Below are positions 32,117-40,901 of a stretch of 58,090 nt of DNA, one piece after another (position 1 is the first letter of the stretch; each line of letters starts with the position of its first letter). A program made the translations under genes and the position numbers. Source of the DNA: Myxococcota bacterium. Its GTDB lineage: Bacteria; Myxococcota_A; UBA9160; UBA6930. The stretch spans positions 1 through 58,090 of the forward strand of contig JASJCN010000006.1 in NCBI GenBank assembly GCA_030065975.1, in the 5' to 3' direction. The notes under the pieces were generated by a model that did not search any database, was not told the DNA's origin, and worked only from the letters and a program-made list of their open reading frames with translations.

Positions 32117-33458
32117 GTCCGATCCCTGGAAGGAGGTGCCCGCCGCGGTCCGTGCCGTGCTCGAGCGGCTGGTGGCCGAGGGCTACGAGGCCGCCCTGGT
32201 GGGCGGCTGCGTGCGGACCCTCGTCGCCCGGGGCGACGCTCCGCCCGGCCGGCCTGATTCGCCCGACTCGCCTCGATTGCCCGCATCGCCCGAATCGCCC
32301 GAATCGCCCGACCCGCTCGATCCGCTCGACTGGGACGTGACCACCGACGCCCCACCCGAGCGCGTGCTCGAGCTCTTCCGTCGCGCAGTCCCGATCGGCC
32401 TCCAGCATGGGACCGTCATGGTGCCGACCGCCGGCGGGCCCGTCGACGTGACGACCTGGCGGGCCGAGAGCCTCGAGGGCGACCTCGCCCGGCGGGACTT
32501 CCGCGTGAACGCGATGGCCCTGCCCTTCCCGTCTCCCTCATCGTCTCCCTCGTCGGCCGACGCCCCGCCCTGGCTGCTCGACCCCCACGGCGGACGCGCG
32601 GACCTCGAAGCGGGTCGCCTGCGCGCCGTCGGAGATCCCGACGAGCGGCTCTCCGAAGATCCCCTCCGCGCGCTCCGCGCCATCCGCTTCCAGGCCTGCC
32701 TGGGCCTCACTCCGGACGCATCCCTCGCCGACGCCCTCCGTCGCGTCTCCCTCGCCTCGGTGGCCGCGGAGCGCAAGCGCGCCGAGCTCGCCCGCCTGCT
32801 GCTCGGCCCGAACGTCGAGGCGGCCCTCGTGCTCCTGGCCGAGAGCAGCCTCGGCGCGCAGCTCGCTCCAGAGGCGCGCCCGGACGCGCCGGCCGTCGTC
32901 GCTCGCGTCCCGGCGCGGCTCGACGTCCGGCTCAGCGCGTGGCTCCGCGGAACGCGGGAGCAGAGCGTGCTCGCGTCCCTTCGCTTCGGGCATGCGGTGG
33001 GGCAACGGGTCGCGTCCCTGCTCGCACTCCACCCCATCGACGAGAGCGCCGCACCCAGTGGCCCGGCGCTTCGCCGGGTGCTTCGACGCGTCGGCGAGCA
33101 GGGGCTCGACGACCTGATCGCGCTGCGACGGGCAGAGCTCGATGCGGGCATCGCGGGCGGAGCCGAGCGTGCGCGCTTGAACGCGATCGACGTGGCGCGA
33201 GGCCAGCTCGCCCGCCAGGGGAAGGCGGCGCTGGTACGCGCCGACCTCGCGATCCAGGGCCCCGAGGTGATGAAGGCGCTCGACTGCCGGCCGGGCCCCA
33301 TCGTGGGCCGCGCCCTCGCCTACCTGACCGAGTGCGTCCTGGACGACCCCGAGTGCAACACCCCCGAGGCCCTCCTCGAGCGCCTCGCGCGCTGGGAGGA
33401 CCCGGGGCCCCGCGCCCGCGCGCCAAGGTCTCGGGGGGCGGGCACGGAGGACGGCTAG
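32115..33458 (+). CDS. CCA tRNA nucleotidyltransferase / poly(A) polymerase family
   Basis: 447 residues. Class II nucleotidyltransferase: AALVGGCVR (27-34) and the metal-binding D72-W-D74 of DWDVTTDAPPERVLELF, then HGTVMV, ARRDFRVNAMA, and RLSEDPLRALRAIRFQACLG for the tRNA-binding neck. It adds or repairs the 3' CCA of tRNAs. Unusual: about 27 extra residues, nearly all encoded by a 9-bp tandem repeat, separate the GGxVR and DxD motifs, which normally lie about a dozen residues apart. The usual Asp after GGxVR is Thr. No HD domain motif is evident. It is followed by a histidine phosphatase gene. Confidence 0.88.
   Translation: MSDPWKEVPAAVRAVLERLVAEGYEAALVGGCVRTLVARGDAPPGRPDSPDSPRLPASPESPESPDPLDPLDWDVTTDAPPERVLELFRRAVPIGLQHGTVMVPTAGGPVDVTTWRAESLEGDLARRDFRVNAMALPFPSPSSSPSSADAPPWLLDPHGGRADLEAGRLRAVGDPDERLSEDPLRALRAIRFQACLGLTPDASLADALRRVSLASVAAERKRAELARLLLGPNVEAALVLLAESSLGAQLAPEARPDAPAVVARVPARLDVRLSAWLRGTREQSVLASLRFGHAVGQRVASLLALHPIDESAAPSGPALRRVLRRVGEQGLDDLIALRRAELDAGIAGGAERARLNAIDVARGQLARQGKAALVRADLAIQGPEVMKALDCRPGPIVGRALAYLTECVLDDPECNTPEALLERLARWEDPGPRARAPRSRGAGTEDG
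32256..32327 (+). repeat. 8 x 9-bp in-frame tandem repeat inside the CCA gene
   Basis: Units resemble GAATCGCCC (encoding ESP/DSP/DPL); the middle two are identical and the outer ones have drifted. The array sits between the two active-site motifs of the nucleotidyltransferase. Confidence 0.85.
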
Positions 33459-33461
33459 ACT
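33456..33461 (+). promoter_or_regulatory. Possible -10 box TAGACT, 7 nt before the phosphatase gene
   Basis: TAnnnT hexamer that overlaps the stop codon of the CCA gene; no Shine-Dalgarno site is visible before ATG 33469. Confidence 0.35.
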
Positions 33462-33468
33462 CGGCGCG

Positions 33469-34446
33469 ATGCAGCAGAAGGCCCAGGGCAGCGACCGCAC
33501 CATCCTCACCCTCGTGCGCCACGGCGAGACTCCCGCCAACGTGGAGGGAGTCTGGCACGGCTCGACCGACAGCCCGCTCACCGAGCGCGGACACGAGCAG
33601 GCCGAGCTCGTCGCCGGCTACCTGGCCCGCGGCCGCGCCGACGCGAGCGCGCTGTACGCGAGCCCGCTCGAGCGCACGCGCCATACCGCCGCGCGGATCG
33701 GCGACGCCCTCTCCCTCGAAGCAAGCCTCGAGGAGGACCTGCGCGAGTACCACCTGGGCGACCTCGAGGGCGTCTCCTACGACGTCCTGATGCGCGAGCA
33801 CCGGCTCTTCGAACGCATGCGCGAGGAGCCCGACTACGGCCCCGGCGGCGGCGAGTCACCCCGCGCCGTGGCCCATCGCTTCGCCGGTGCATTGCGTCGC
33901 ATCGCGGCCGCGCACCCGGGAGAGCGGGTCGTCGTGGTCGCCCACGGCGGCGCCATCACCCTCGCGCTCGGCTTGCTGATCGACGACGACGTCACGTCCT
34001 GGCGGCGCAGCATGGACAACTGCGCGGTCAGCGATCTCGTCCTCGAGCCGCAGCCGGAACTCCTCACCTTCAACGAGTGTGGCCACTCCCTGCGCCCAGA
34101 GCAGCTGGCCGACCGCGTGCTCGAGTTCGTGCACCGCGAGGACTGGGTCACCTTCGCCGCCCTGCACAAGAAGTTCGCCGGCGACGCGCGCGAGGAGACC
34201 GAGATCGCCCTGGCCGGCAACCGGGTCGTCTGGAGCGGGCTGCCCCGTCCCCTGGTGGACGCCATCCTGATGCTGCTCGACGCGGGCCGGCTGGCCGCCA
34301 TCCCCGGCCACACCTCGGCCTACAAGAAGGACGGGCGCTTGCTGTCGCTCCCGGTGGAGAAGGCACCGCCGGCCGAGGCCCACACGACCCCGCACTGGTT
34401 CCCGGTCGTGCTGCGCAGCATGGAGACGGTGCGCAGCGAGAGCTGA
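33469..34446 (+). CDS. Histidine phosphatase (phosphoglycerate-mutase-like) with extra C-terminal domain
   Basis: 325 residues. The first 200 form a histidine phosphatase: TLVRHGETPAN with the phospho-accepting H18, ALYASPLERTRHTAARI, LREYHLGDLEGV and VVVAHGGAITLAL with the second His. About 125 further residues (EQLADRVLEFVHREDWVTFA to the end) are not part of that domain and contain no motif I recognise. Members act on phosphosugars, phosphoglycerate or alpha-ribazole phosphate; the substrate is not visible. Confidence 0.85.
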   Translation: MQQKAQGSDRTILTLVRHGETPANVEGVWHGSTDSPLTERGHEQAELVAGYLARGRADASALYASPLERTRHTAARIGDALSLEASLEEDLREYHLGDLEGVSYDVLMREHRLFERMREEPDYGPGGGESPRAVAHRFAGALRRIAAAHPGERVVVVAHGGAITLALGLLIDDDVTSWRRSMDNCAVSDLVLEPQPELLTFNECGHSLRPEQLADRVLEFVHREDWVTFAALHKKFAGDAREETEIALAGNRVVWSGLPRPLVDAILMLLDAGRLAAIPGHTSAYKKDGRLLSLPVEKAPPAEAHTTPHWFPVVLRSMETVRSES

Positions 34447-34471
34447 AGCGCGCGTTCCTCGGGAAACGCTC

Positions 34472-35911
34472 CTAGGGGAAGAAGTTGGCGGCGGCGAGGA
34501 GCAGCGCAGCCGCGGCCCCGACCCCCCAGCTCACGCGGTCGCGCACCGTCCAGAGCACGGGGTCCTCTTCCATCCGACCCTGGTGGGCGATGCGCCAGGC
34601 CCGGCTGATCCAGAAGACCAGGAGCGGCACCAGGCCCCAGAGCAGCAGCGGCTCGCTGTAGAGATCCGCGACCTTCGCGCTCTCCAGGTAGAGCGGCACG
34701 ATCAGCGTCGCCATCACGCCACTGGCCGGGCCGAGGGAGAGCAGGAGCGGCGCGTCGTCGAGGTCGTAGTCGCGGCCGGGAGCCCGGTCCTTGCCTCCGC
34801 CGGCTGCCGCCAGGATGCGCAGGTCGGCGTAGCGCTTGAGGAAGGCCAGGCTCATGAAGAAGAAGAGCGAGAACCCGACGAGCCACGGCGAGGTCCCGAC
34901 GCCGGTGGCCGCGGCACCCGCGAGGATCCGGATGCAGTACAGGAGGGCCAGGATCACGACGTCGGCCATCGCGATCCGCTTCAGGTAGTTGGAGTACGCG
35001 GAGGTGGTCACCACGTAGAGCAGCAACACGCCGCTGAAGGCCGGCGGCAGCAGGATCACCGCCATCCCGAAGGCGATCGCCAGGAGCGGCGGAATGGCCA
35101 GCAGGCCGGCCACGATCGGCAGCCGCCCCGAGGCCAGTGCGCGCTTGCTCTTCGTCGGATGGGCACGGTCGTCCTCGAGATCGACCAGGTCGTTGATCAG
35201 GTAGATGGCCGAGGCGCAGAGCGAGAACGAGAAGAACGCGACCAGGCCGCGCCCCCACAGCACCGGGTCCTGCAGCTGTCCGAGCAGCACCGTCATGAAG
35301 ACGAGCACGTTCTTCAGCCACTGATGCACGCGCAGCGCGCTGATCCAGGTGCGCAGGCCGGACGACGGCGCCTCGAACTCGCGAACGATCGTGGTGCCCG
35401 CTCGCTCACGCGCGAGGCTCGCAGCCCGGGCCCCGACGCAGGAGGCGGCGCCGGCGCCGGCCCAGACCGGCACGTCGGCGGCGGAGTCGCCCAGGTACTC
35501 GTAGCCGCCCGCGCCGAAGCGGGCCTCGAGCCCCTGTCGCTTGGCGGCGCCCTTGAGATTGCCGTTCTCGTCGCTGGCCAGGACCTCGTCGAAGAGCCCG
35601 GCCTGGTGCTCGGCCACCGCCCGGGCGATGCGCCCGTCGGTCGCCGTGGCCAGCACCACGGCGCGCCCCTGGGCCCGCGCCTCGCGCGCGTACTCGAGCA
35701 CTTCGGGCCGGTACGGCAGGGCCGAGGCATCCACCGGTCCGATCGCCGCCACCCGCGCCTTGAAGGCGCTGCGCCCGCGCGGAAGCGCCGCGAAGGCCAT
35801 GAGCGCCTGGAGCGGATGGTTCCGCAGGGCCGAGACGAAGCTCTCGTGCAGCGTGTCGGTCATGACGAGCGTGCCGTCGAGATCGATGCAGAGGGGCAGC
35901 GACGAGCTCAC
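34472..35911 (-). CDS. HAD-UbiA fusion: membrane prenyltransferase of the DPPR-synthase type
   Basis: 479 residues. The N-terminal 190 form a HAD phosphatase (CIDLDGTLVMTD, LATATDGR, YLGDSAADVPVW). The rest is an integral membrane UbiA prenyltransferase with NDLVDLEDDRAHPTKSKRAL, the NDxxDxxxD motif seen in decaprenyl-phosphate 5-phosphoribosyltransferases, and about eight or nine hydrophobic segments. Fusion suggests that one protein attaches phosphoribose to a polyprenyl phosphate and removes the 5-phosphate, giving a ribose or arabinose donor for the envelope; this is inferred. The GTG start overlaps the upstream sulfotransferase stop (GTGA). Confidence 0.85.
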   Translation of the reverse strand: MSSSLPLCIDLDGTLVMTDTLHESFVSALRNHPLQALMAFAALPRGRSAFKARVAAIGPVDASALPYRPEVLEYAREARAQGRAVVLATATDGRIARAVAEHQAGLFDEVLASDENGNLKGAAKRQGLEARFGAGGYEYLGDSAADVPVWAGAGAASCVGARAASLARERAGTTIVREFEAPSSGLRTWISALRVHQWLKNVLVFMTVLLGQLQDPVLWGRGLVAFFSFSLCASAIYLINDLVDLEDDRAHPTKSKRALASGRLPIVAGLLAIPPLLAIAFGMAVILLPPAFSGVLLLYVVTTSAYSNYLKRIAMADVVILALLYCIRILAGAAATGVGTSPWLVGFSLFFFMSLAFLKRYADLRILAAAGGGKDRAPGRDYDLDDAPLLLSLGPASGVMATLIVPLYLESAKVADLYSEPLLLWGLVPLLVFWISRAWRIAHQGRMEEDPVLWTVRDRVSWGVGAAAALLLAAANFFP

Positions 35912-37080
35912 GCGAGCGATCCGCCGGGCCCGTCGAACTGCAGGTCGAAGCGCTCGACGTAGCGCGACAGCCGCTCGCGCACGAGCTCCGGCCCCAGTCC
36001 ATAGGTCTCGAGGGTGTAGTCGTGGGAGCCGTGCCGGTTCTGGGGATGCGCCTCGCAGTGGGCGCGCAGGCGATCCGCGGTCTCGCCCGGGAGCGGCAGG
36101 TCGAAGTGGGCGTAGATGCGCTCGGCGACGGCCAGCCGGTCGGCGACCAGCTCCCGGTAGTCGACGTCGAGGAAGCGCGCCTCGTCGCTGCGCTCGCGCG
36201 CGTCGAGGCCGCGCTCCATCGAGCGCGCCAGGTACTCGAGCACCACGGGTCCGACTTCCGTCTTCTTCTCGTAGCCGATGCCGTCGAGCAGGGCCCACAC
36301 CATGCTGCAGTAGGAGCCGACGCTCTCGCACGGGTCGCGATGCGTGAGCACGATCCCCACGTCGGGGAGCTGCTCCACGAGGATGTCGAGGGCCCAGAGA
36401 TGCGCGGGCGACTTGAGCAGCCAGCGCTCGCCCGGCCGCTGCCAGTCGAGGAGCCGCAAGAGGTCGAGGTAGTAGGCGTAGGCCGGGCGCAGATCCTGGG
36501 CCTGGAACCAGCTCGCGTAGGGCTCGATCAGCACCTCGATCCCCATCTGCACGTCCCGGAACGTGTGGGCCTGGAGCATCACGCATTCCTCGGGCGCATC
36601 GGCCCGGGCCACGTGGATCTTCGAGAACTCGGGGTTCTTCTTGGCGCCCTCCTCGTAGTAGGCGCGCAGTGCCGTGAGCCGCGGATCCTCGGCTCCGGGC
36701 GGAACGTCCGGGTTGGGGTCGGGGAATACGCCCTCCCACAGGAGCAGCGGGCGCGCCGCGGCGTCGGCGCCCAGCAGGTTGAAGAGCGCCGAGGTACCGG
36801 TCCTCGGGAAGCCGGTCAGGTAGAGGGGCGCCCGGATCGGCCGCTCACGGATCTCCGGGTGGGCCTGGAAGGCGGCCTCCACCTTCATGCGCGTGGCGAG
36901 CAGCTGCACCAGACGCCGCTTCTCGCGGCGCATGCGCCGCTCGTCCGCGCCGCTCCGCGCGTACGTCTCGAGCAGGACGCCGAGCCCTTCCTCGAAGTCG
37001 CGGACGCCGGGATCCGTGAGCCCGCACTGCGCCTGCGCCTCGGCGAGGAGCCCCTCGGCAGTCAGCTGGGCGTCGGTCAC
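35908..37080 (-). CDS. PAPS-dependent sulfotransferase
   Basis: 390 residues. The 5'-phosphosulfate loop is YLTGFPRTGTSALFNLL (G90-S97), and the 3'-phosphate-binding stretch is VLTHRDPCESVGSYCS. The long form with an N-terminal helical region is common in actinobacteria and deltaproteobacterial lineages and moves sulfate from PAPS to a hydroxyl of a lipid, sterol or sugar. GTG start, one base after the stop of the ferredoxin-reductase gene; it overlaps the HAD-UbiA gene by 4 nt. Position in a P450/reductase operon suggests a lipid-like acceptor. Confidence 0.9.
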   Translation of the reverse strand: MTDAQLTAEGLLAEAQAQCGLTDPGVRDFEEGLGVLLETYARSGADERRMRREKRRLVQLLATRMKVEAAFQAHPEIRERPIRAPLYLTGFPRTGTSALFNLLGADAAARPLLLWEGVFPDPNPDVPPGAEDPRLTALRAYYEEGAKKNPEFSKIHVARADAPEECVMLQAHTFRDVQMGIEVLIEPYASWFQAQDLRPAYAYYLDLLRLLDWQRPGERWLLKSPAHLWALDILVEQLPDVGIVLTHRDPCESVGSYCSMVWALLDGIGYEKKTEVGPVVLEYLARSMERGLDARERSDEARFLDVDYRELVADRLAVAERIYAHFDLPLPGETADRLRAHCEAHPQNRHGSHDYTLETYGLGPELVRERLSRYVERFDLQFDGPGGSLA

Positions 37081-37081
37081 G

Positions 37082-38107
37082 TCAGTCCTCGTAGCGGATG
37101 CGGCACGGGCCGCCGACCACCCGCGCCTGGCAGGTCAGTACGTGGCCCCGGGCGACCTCGTCCTGGGTGAACACGTCGTTGGCCGTCATGACCACCCGGC
37201 CCTCCTCGACCCGCCCGGCACAGGAGCCACAGTAGCCCTCGGTACACGCGAAGGGGGGATCCATTCCGGCGGCCTGGGCGGCCTCGAGTACGGTCTTGCC
37301 CGGGTCGTAGTCGATCTCGCGGGTCTCCCCGTCGAGGGACAGGGTGATGCGCGAGGGCGCCGCCGCCGCCTCCTCCTTCGAGAGCGCAACCTCCGGAGCC
37401 TCTCCGTCCGCCGGCGAGACGAAGCGTTCGATCCAGACGCGATCCTCGGGCACCCCCGACTCGCGGAGCGCCGACTCGACCACGTCCATGAAGGGGCCGG
37501 GGCCACACACGTAACAGTCGGCGTCGGCGAAGCCGATCACGTGGTCGCGGGCCGCGACCGGAGCGAGGAAGCCCTTCTCCGAGTCGAGATGGTGGTGCAG
37601 CTCGAAGCGCCCGGCATGGGCCTTCGCGAGCTCCGCGAGCACGGCGTCGAAGATCACCGAGTCGCGGTCGCGGTTGGCGTACACGAGGCGCACGCGACGC
37701 TGCGTGTCGGCGAGGGCTGCCTTCAGGATCGAGAGCAGCGGCGTGATGCCGCTGCCGCCCCCGAACAGCAGGAGCGGCGCCTCGCTCGCGCGCAGCACGA
37801 AGCGCCCGGCCGGAGCCATCACCCGGATGCGTTGGCCCTCCACGAGCCGATCGTTCATCCAGTTCGATACCCGCCCCTCCTCGATGCGCTTCACGGTGAC
37901 GCGCGGCAGGGGGTCGAGCCCCGGCGTGCTCGAGAGCGAGTAGCAGCGGATCAGCCGCGTCTCGCCGAGGGGCACCTCGAAGGTCAGGAACTGGCCGGGC
38001 CGGTAGCGGAAGCGTTCGGCGAGGGGCTCGGGGACGTGCAGCTCGTAGCTGCGGGCGTCCGGCGTCTCCTGGATGACGCGGGCGATCTCGAGGTCGTGAA
38101 ACTCCAT
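37082..38107 (-). CDS. Flavin and [2Fe-2S] oxygenase reductase (PaaE/KshB-like)
   Basis: 341 residues in the order FAD domain, NAD domain, ferredoxin. FAD motif RCYSLSS (54-60); NAD-binding GGGSGITP (116-123) and CGPGPFMDVV (201-210); plant-type [2Fe-2S] ligands C288, C293, C296 and C326 (CTEGYCGSC). This layout is found in reductases of phenylacetyl-CoA epoxidase and 3-ketosteroid 9-alpha-hydroxylase. Here the likely partner is the P450 two genes upstream, since no other oxygenase is nearby; the ferredoxin domain would then supply electrons directly. Confidence 0.93.
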   Translation of the reverse strand: MEFHDLEIARVIQETPDARSYELHVPEPLAERFRYRPGQFLTFEVPLGETRLIRCYSLSSTPGLDPLPRVTVKRIEEGRVSNWMNDRLVEGQRIRVMAPAGRFVLRASEAPLLLFGGGSGITPLLSILKAALADTQRRVRLVYANRDRDSVIFDAVLAELAKAHAGRFELHHHLDSEKGFLAPVAARDHVIGFADADCYVCGPGPFMDVVESALRESGVPEDRVWIERFVSPADGEAPEVALSKEEAAAAPSRITLSLDGETREIDYDPGKTVLEAAQAAGMDPPFACTEGYCGSCAGRVEEGRVVMTANDVFTQDEVARGHVLTCQARVVGGPCRIRYED

Positions 38108-38140
38108 CAGGGGATTCTCGGTCCTTCGGGCGGGGTCGGC

Positions 38141-39625
38141 CTAGGAGCCAGGCTGGGCGGCAGCGTAGGCGGGTTCTGGCCGGAAGCCACCCAGCTCATC
38201 GAGGGCCGCCCGGGCGAAGGCCAGGGTCGTGCGGTCGGCGTAGGGGGCCCCCACGATCTGGGCTCCCACGGGAAGGCTCACGCCCTCCTCGGGCACGCGT
38301 CCCATGGGAATGGCGGTGGCCGGCAGCCCCGCCATCGTGACGATCGCGGGCCAGGCGATCAGCTCGAGATAGGGATGGGCCTCGCCGCCGATCCGGACCT
38401 GCCGCTCGAGCACGTCGCGGTCGTCGTGCCGGATGGCCGGCACCTGGTTCACCGGGCAGACGACGACGTCCACGTCGTCGAAGAGCGCGAGCCAGGCTCG
38501 CTTCACGCGCAGCCGGTCCTCGTCCGCCCGCAGCCAGTCGCGGTGGGACAGCGTGTGCGCGTGCAGGCCGCCGAGCGCGAGGCTCCCGTCGTCGGGCAAC
38601 CTCGCCGCGGCATCGCGCATGGCCTCCCACTCGGGGTCGGACATCGTGCGGGTGTTGAGCGGCATCAGGAGGTCCATGTACGTCGAGACCGCATCCTCGA
38701 AGTCGACCTCGAGCCGGACCTCACGCACCGGGGCTCCCGCCTCGGCGAGCCGGCCGAGCGCCCCGCGCAGGCACTCCGCGACCCTCGGGTCCGGGGCGAA
38801 ACGCGGGTCGTCGATCCACACGCCGACGCGCAATCCTTCGAGGCTCGTCGCGCGCGGCGGCGGCAGCTCGAGCCGCCAGCCCGGCGCCTCCTCGGGGGTG
38901 GGCCCGCACAGCACCGACAACGCGAGCTCGAGATCCTCGACCGTGCGCGCCATGGGCCCCACCACGTTCAGATCGACCTCGGCGAGGGCTCCCGGCGGGC
39001 CGGGCAGATGGCCGCGCTGGGGGACGATCCCCCAGGTCGGCTTGTGACCGCAGGTGCCGCTCCAGTGGCTCGGCACGCGGATCGACCCGCCGATGTCGCT
39101 TCCCAGCTCGAGCGGCGTGAGCCCCGCGGCGAGCGCCGCGGCGGACCCGCCCGAGGAGCCGCCGGGCGTGCGCTCGGGATCGCAGGCGTTGCGCGTGCGA
39201 CCGAAGATCGGGTTCGTCGTCTGCCAGTCCCCGGCCCAGACCGGCGTGTTGGTCTTGCCGAAGAGGACGGCTCCGGCCGAACGCAGACGCTCGACCGCGA
39301 TGGCATCGCGATCGGGGACGTGGTGGGCGAGCTCCGGAGCCCCGCCCGTGCTCAGCATGCCGGCCGTCTCGAAGACGTCCTTCACCGTCATGGGCAGCCC
39401 GTGCAGCGGGCCGCAGGGGGCACCGGCGGCGCGTGCAGCGTCGGCGGCATCGGCGGCCTTGCGGGCGCCCTCCGCGTCGACGGTCACGACCGCGTTGAGC
39501 TCCGAGAAGCGCGCCACGCGATCGAGATGCAGCTCGAGCAGCTCGCGGCTCGACACCGCCCCGCTCGCGAGGTCGTCCACCAGCCGGGACGCGGACTGGA
39601 AGGCGCGCTCCTCGCCCACCGCCAA
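38141..39625 (-). CDS. Amidase-signature hydrolase
   Basis: 494 residues. The Ser-cisSer-Lys triad is present: K82 in LPMTVKDVFETAG, the GGSSGGS segment 155-161 and nucleophile S181 in ELGSDIGGSIRVPSH. Members cleave carboxamides and some esters; GatA, fatty-acid-amide hydrolase and nylon-oligomer hydrolases share the fold. It lacks GatB/GatC neighbours, so a catabolic role is more likely. The TTG at 39625 lies directly after the P450 stop; a GTG at 39619 is an equally good start. Confidence 0.92.
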   Translation of the reverse strand: MAVGEERAFQSASRLVDDLASGAVSSRELLELHLDRVARFSELNAVVTVDAEGARKAADAADAARAAGAPCGPLHGLPMTVKDVFETAGMLSTGGAPELAHHVPDRDAIAVERLRSAGAVLFGKTNTPVWAGDWQTTNPIFGRTRNACDPERTPGGSSGGSAAALAAGLTPLELGSDIGGSIRVPSHWSGTCGHKPTWGIVPQRGHLPGPPGALAEVDLNVVGPMARTVEDLELALSVLCGPTPEEAPGWRLELPPPRATSLEGLRVGVWIDDPRFAPDPRVAECLRGALGRLAEAGAPVREVRLEVDFEDAVSTYMDLLMPLNTRTMSDPEWEAMRDAAARLPDDGSLALGGLHAHTLSHRDWLRADEDRLRVKRAWLALFDDVDVVVCPVNQVPAIRHDDRDVLERQVRIGGEAHPYLELIAWPAIVTMAGLPATAIPMGRVPEEGVSLPVGAQIVGAPYADRTTLAFARAALDELGGFRPEPAYAAAQPGS

Positions 39626-40855
39626 CTACGCCGCCGCCTGCCCCGAGCGCCGGGGCGCCGGCGTGAAGCGCACGGGAAGGCGCTCGATGCCGGTGATGAA
39701 GTTGGAGGGGCGCATCGGCGGCCGCTCGTCGCTCCCGAGCACCATGTCGGGCAGGCGCCTCAGCAGCTCCTCGAACATCACGCGCAGCTCGAGCCGTGCC
39801 AGCGAGTGGCCGAGACAGAAGTGCGGCCCGTAGCCGCCGAAGGCCACGTGCTCGTTGGGGCTTCGCGTGACGTCGAAGCGGAAGGGCTCGTCGAAGACGG
39901 TCTCGTCGCGATTGGCGGAGGGGTACAGCAGCAGGATCTTCTGCCCCTCCCGGATCTCCCGTCCGTGGAACGACACGTCCCGGAGCGCGGTCCGGGCCAT
40001 GTTCTGGATCGGGGTCACCCAGCGCAGCATCTCCTCGACGGCGGTGGGGATGCGGCTCGGGTCCTCCTGGAGGAGCCGGCGCTGATCGGGGTGGCGCAGC
40101 AGCTGGTGCATCCCGCCGCTGATCACGTGGCGGGTCGTCTCGTCGCCCCCGACCAGGATCAAGAGACCCTCCTGCAGGATCTCCTCGTCGCCGAGGCGCT
40201 CCCCCTCGATCTCGGCATGGACGAGGATGCTCATCAGGTCGTCGCCGCGCGGCCGGCTCCGGCGGTCGGCCACGACCCGCCGGTTGTACTCGGAGTACTC
40301 CTGGAAGGCGCGGGCCGCGTTGGCCATGACCTCGGGAGGCGCCGACGCGTTCTGGCCGAGGATGAGATCGTCGGACCAGCGCAGCAGGTCCGCGCGGTCC
40401 TCGGGCTCGACCCCCAGCATGTCGCCGATCAGGATCATCGGAAGCGGCGCGGCCAGGTCCGCGACGAAGTCGCACTCGCCGCGCTCGCAGACGGCGTCGA
40501 TCAGCGCGCCCACCACGTCGCGCACCCGCGGCTCGAGGTCCGCCACGCGGCGCGGCGTGAAGCCCGAGTTGACCAGGTTGCGACGTCGCTTGTGCTCGCG
40601 GCCGTCGAAGTTGATCATCGACGGGATGGCCGGCGCGTCCGCCCGCATCCCGTGCCGGTTGCCGAAGCGGTCCGGACTCTTCGCGGCCTCCATCACGTGG
40701 GCGTGGCGCGTGATGCCGAAGACCCGACCGTTCGCGTCCCAGTACACCGGCTCGTGCTCGCGCATCCAGGCGAAGGCCGGGTGGGGATCCCCGGCGTAGA
40801 ACTCGCCGTCGAGCAGGTTCACGCCCTCGAGGGCAGGCGCTGCGGAATCGGACAC
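39626..40855 (-). CDS. Cytochrome P450 (CYP125/CYP142-like group)
   Basis: 409 residues, soluble bacterial type. I-helix GGDETTR (236-242), ExxR at 275-278, and the heme loop FGGYGPHFCLGHSLARLE with the thiolate ligand C347 (FGxGxHxCxG). The GGDET I-helix together with PHFCLG and the RERRNL-type C-helix region resembles steroid and long-chain side-chain hydroxylases such as CYP125, CYP142 and CYP124. GTG start with GAGG at 6 nt. It heads a run with an amidase, a matching reductase and a sulfotransferase. Confidence 0.93.
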   Translation of the reverse strand: MSDSAAPALEGVNLLDGEFYAGDPHPAFAWMREHEPVYWDANGRVFGITRHAHVMEAAKSPDRFGNRHGMRADAPAIPSMINFDGREHKRRRNLVNSGFTPRRVADLEPRVRDVVGALIDAVCERGECDFVADLAAPLPMILIGDMLGVEPEDRADLLRWSDDLILGQNASAPPEVMANAARAFQEYSEYNRRVVADRRSRPRGDDLMSILVHAEIEGERLGDEEILQEGLLILVGGDETTRHVISGGMHQLLRHPDQRRLLQEDPSRIPTAVEEMLRWVTPIQNMARTALRDVSFHGREIREGQKILLLYPSANRDETVFDEPFRFDVTRSPNEHVAFGGYGPHFCLGHSLARLELRVMFEELLRRLPDMVLGSDERPPMRPSNFITGIERLPVRFTPAPRRSGQAAA

Positions 40856-40901
40856 GATGGACCTCGGGATCTCGGGCCCTCGACTCTAGCCGAGCGCCTC
40901 C

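Noticed and set aside
32068..32355. Minus-strand frame with a striking RAIRAIRAMRAI repeat
   Set aside because: It is the reverse reading of the 9-bp tandem array in the CCA gene, not a separate repeat protein.
38141..39625. GatA subunit of tRNA amidotransferase
   Set aside because: The amidase-signature fold matches, but no gatB or gatC is adjacent and the gene lies in a P450 run; a catabolic amidase is more likely.
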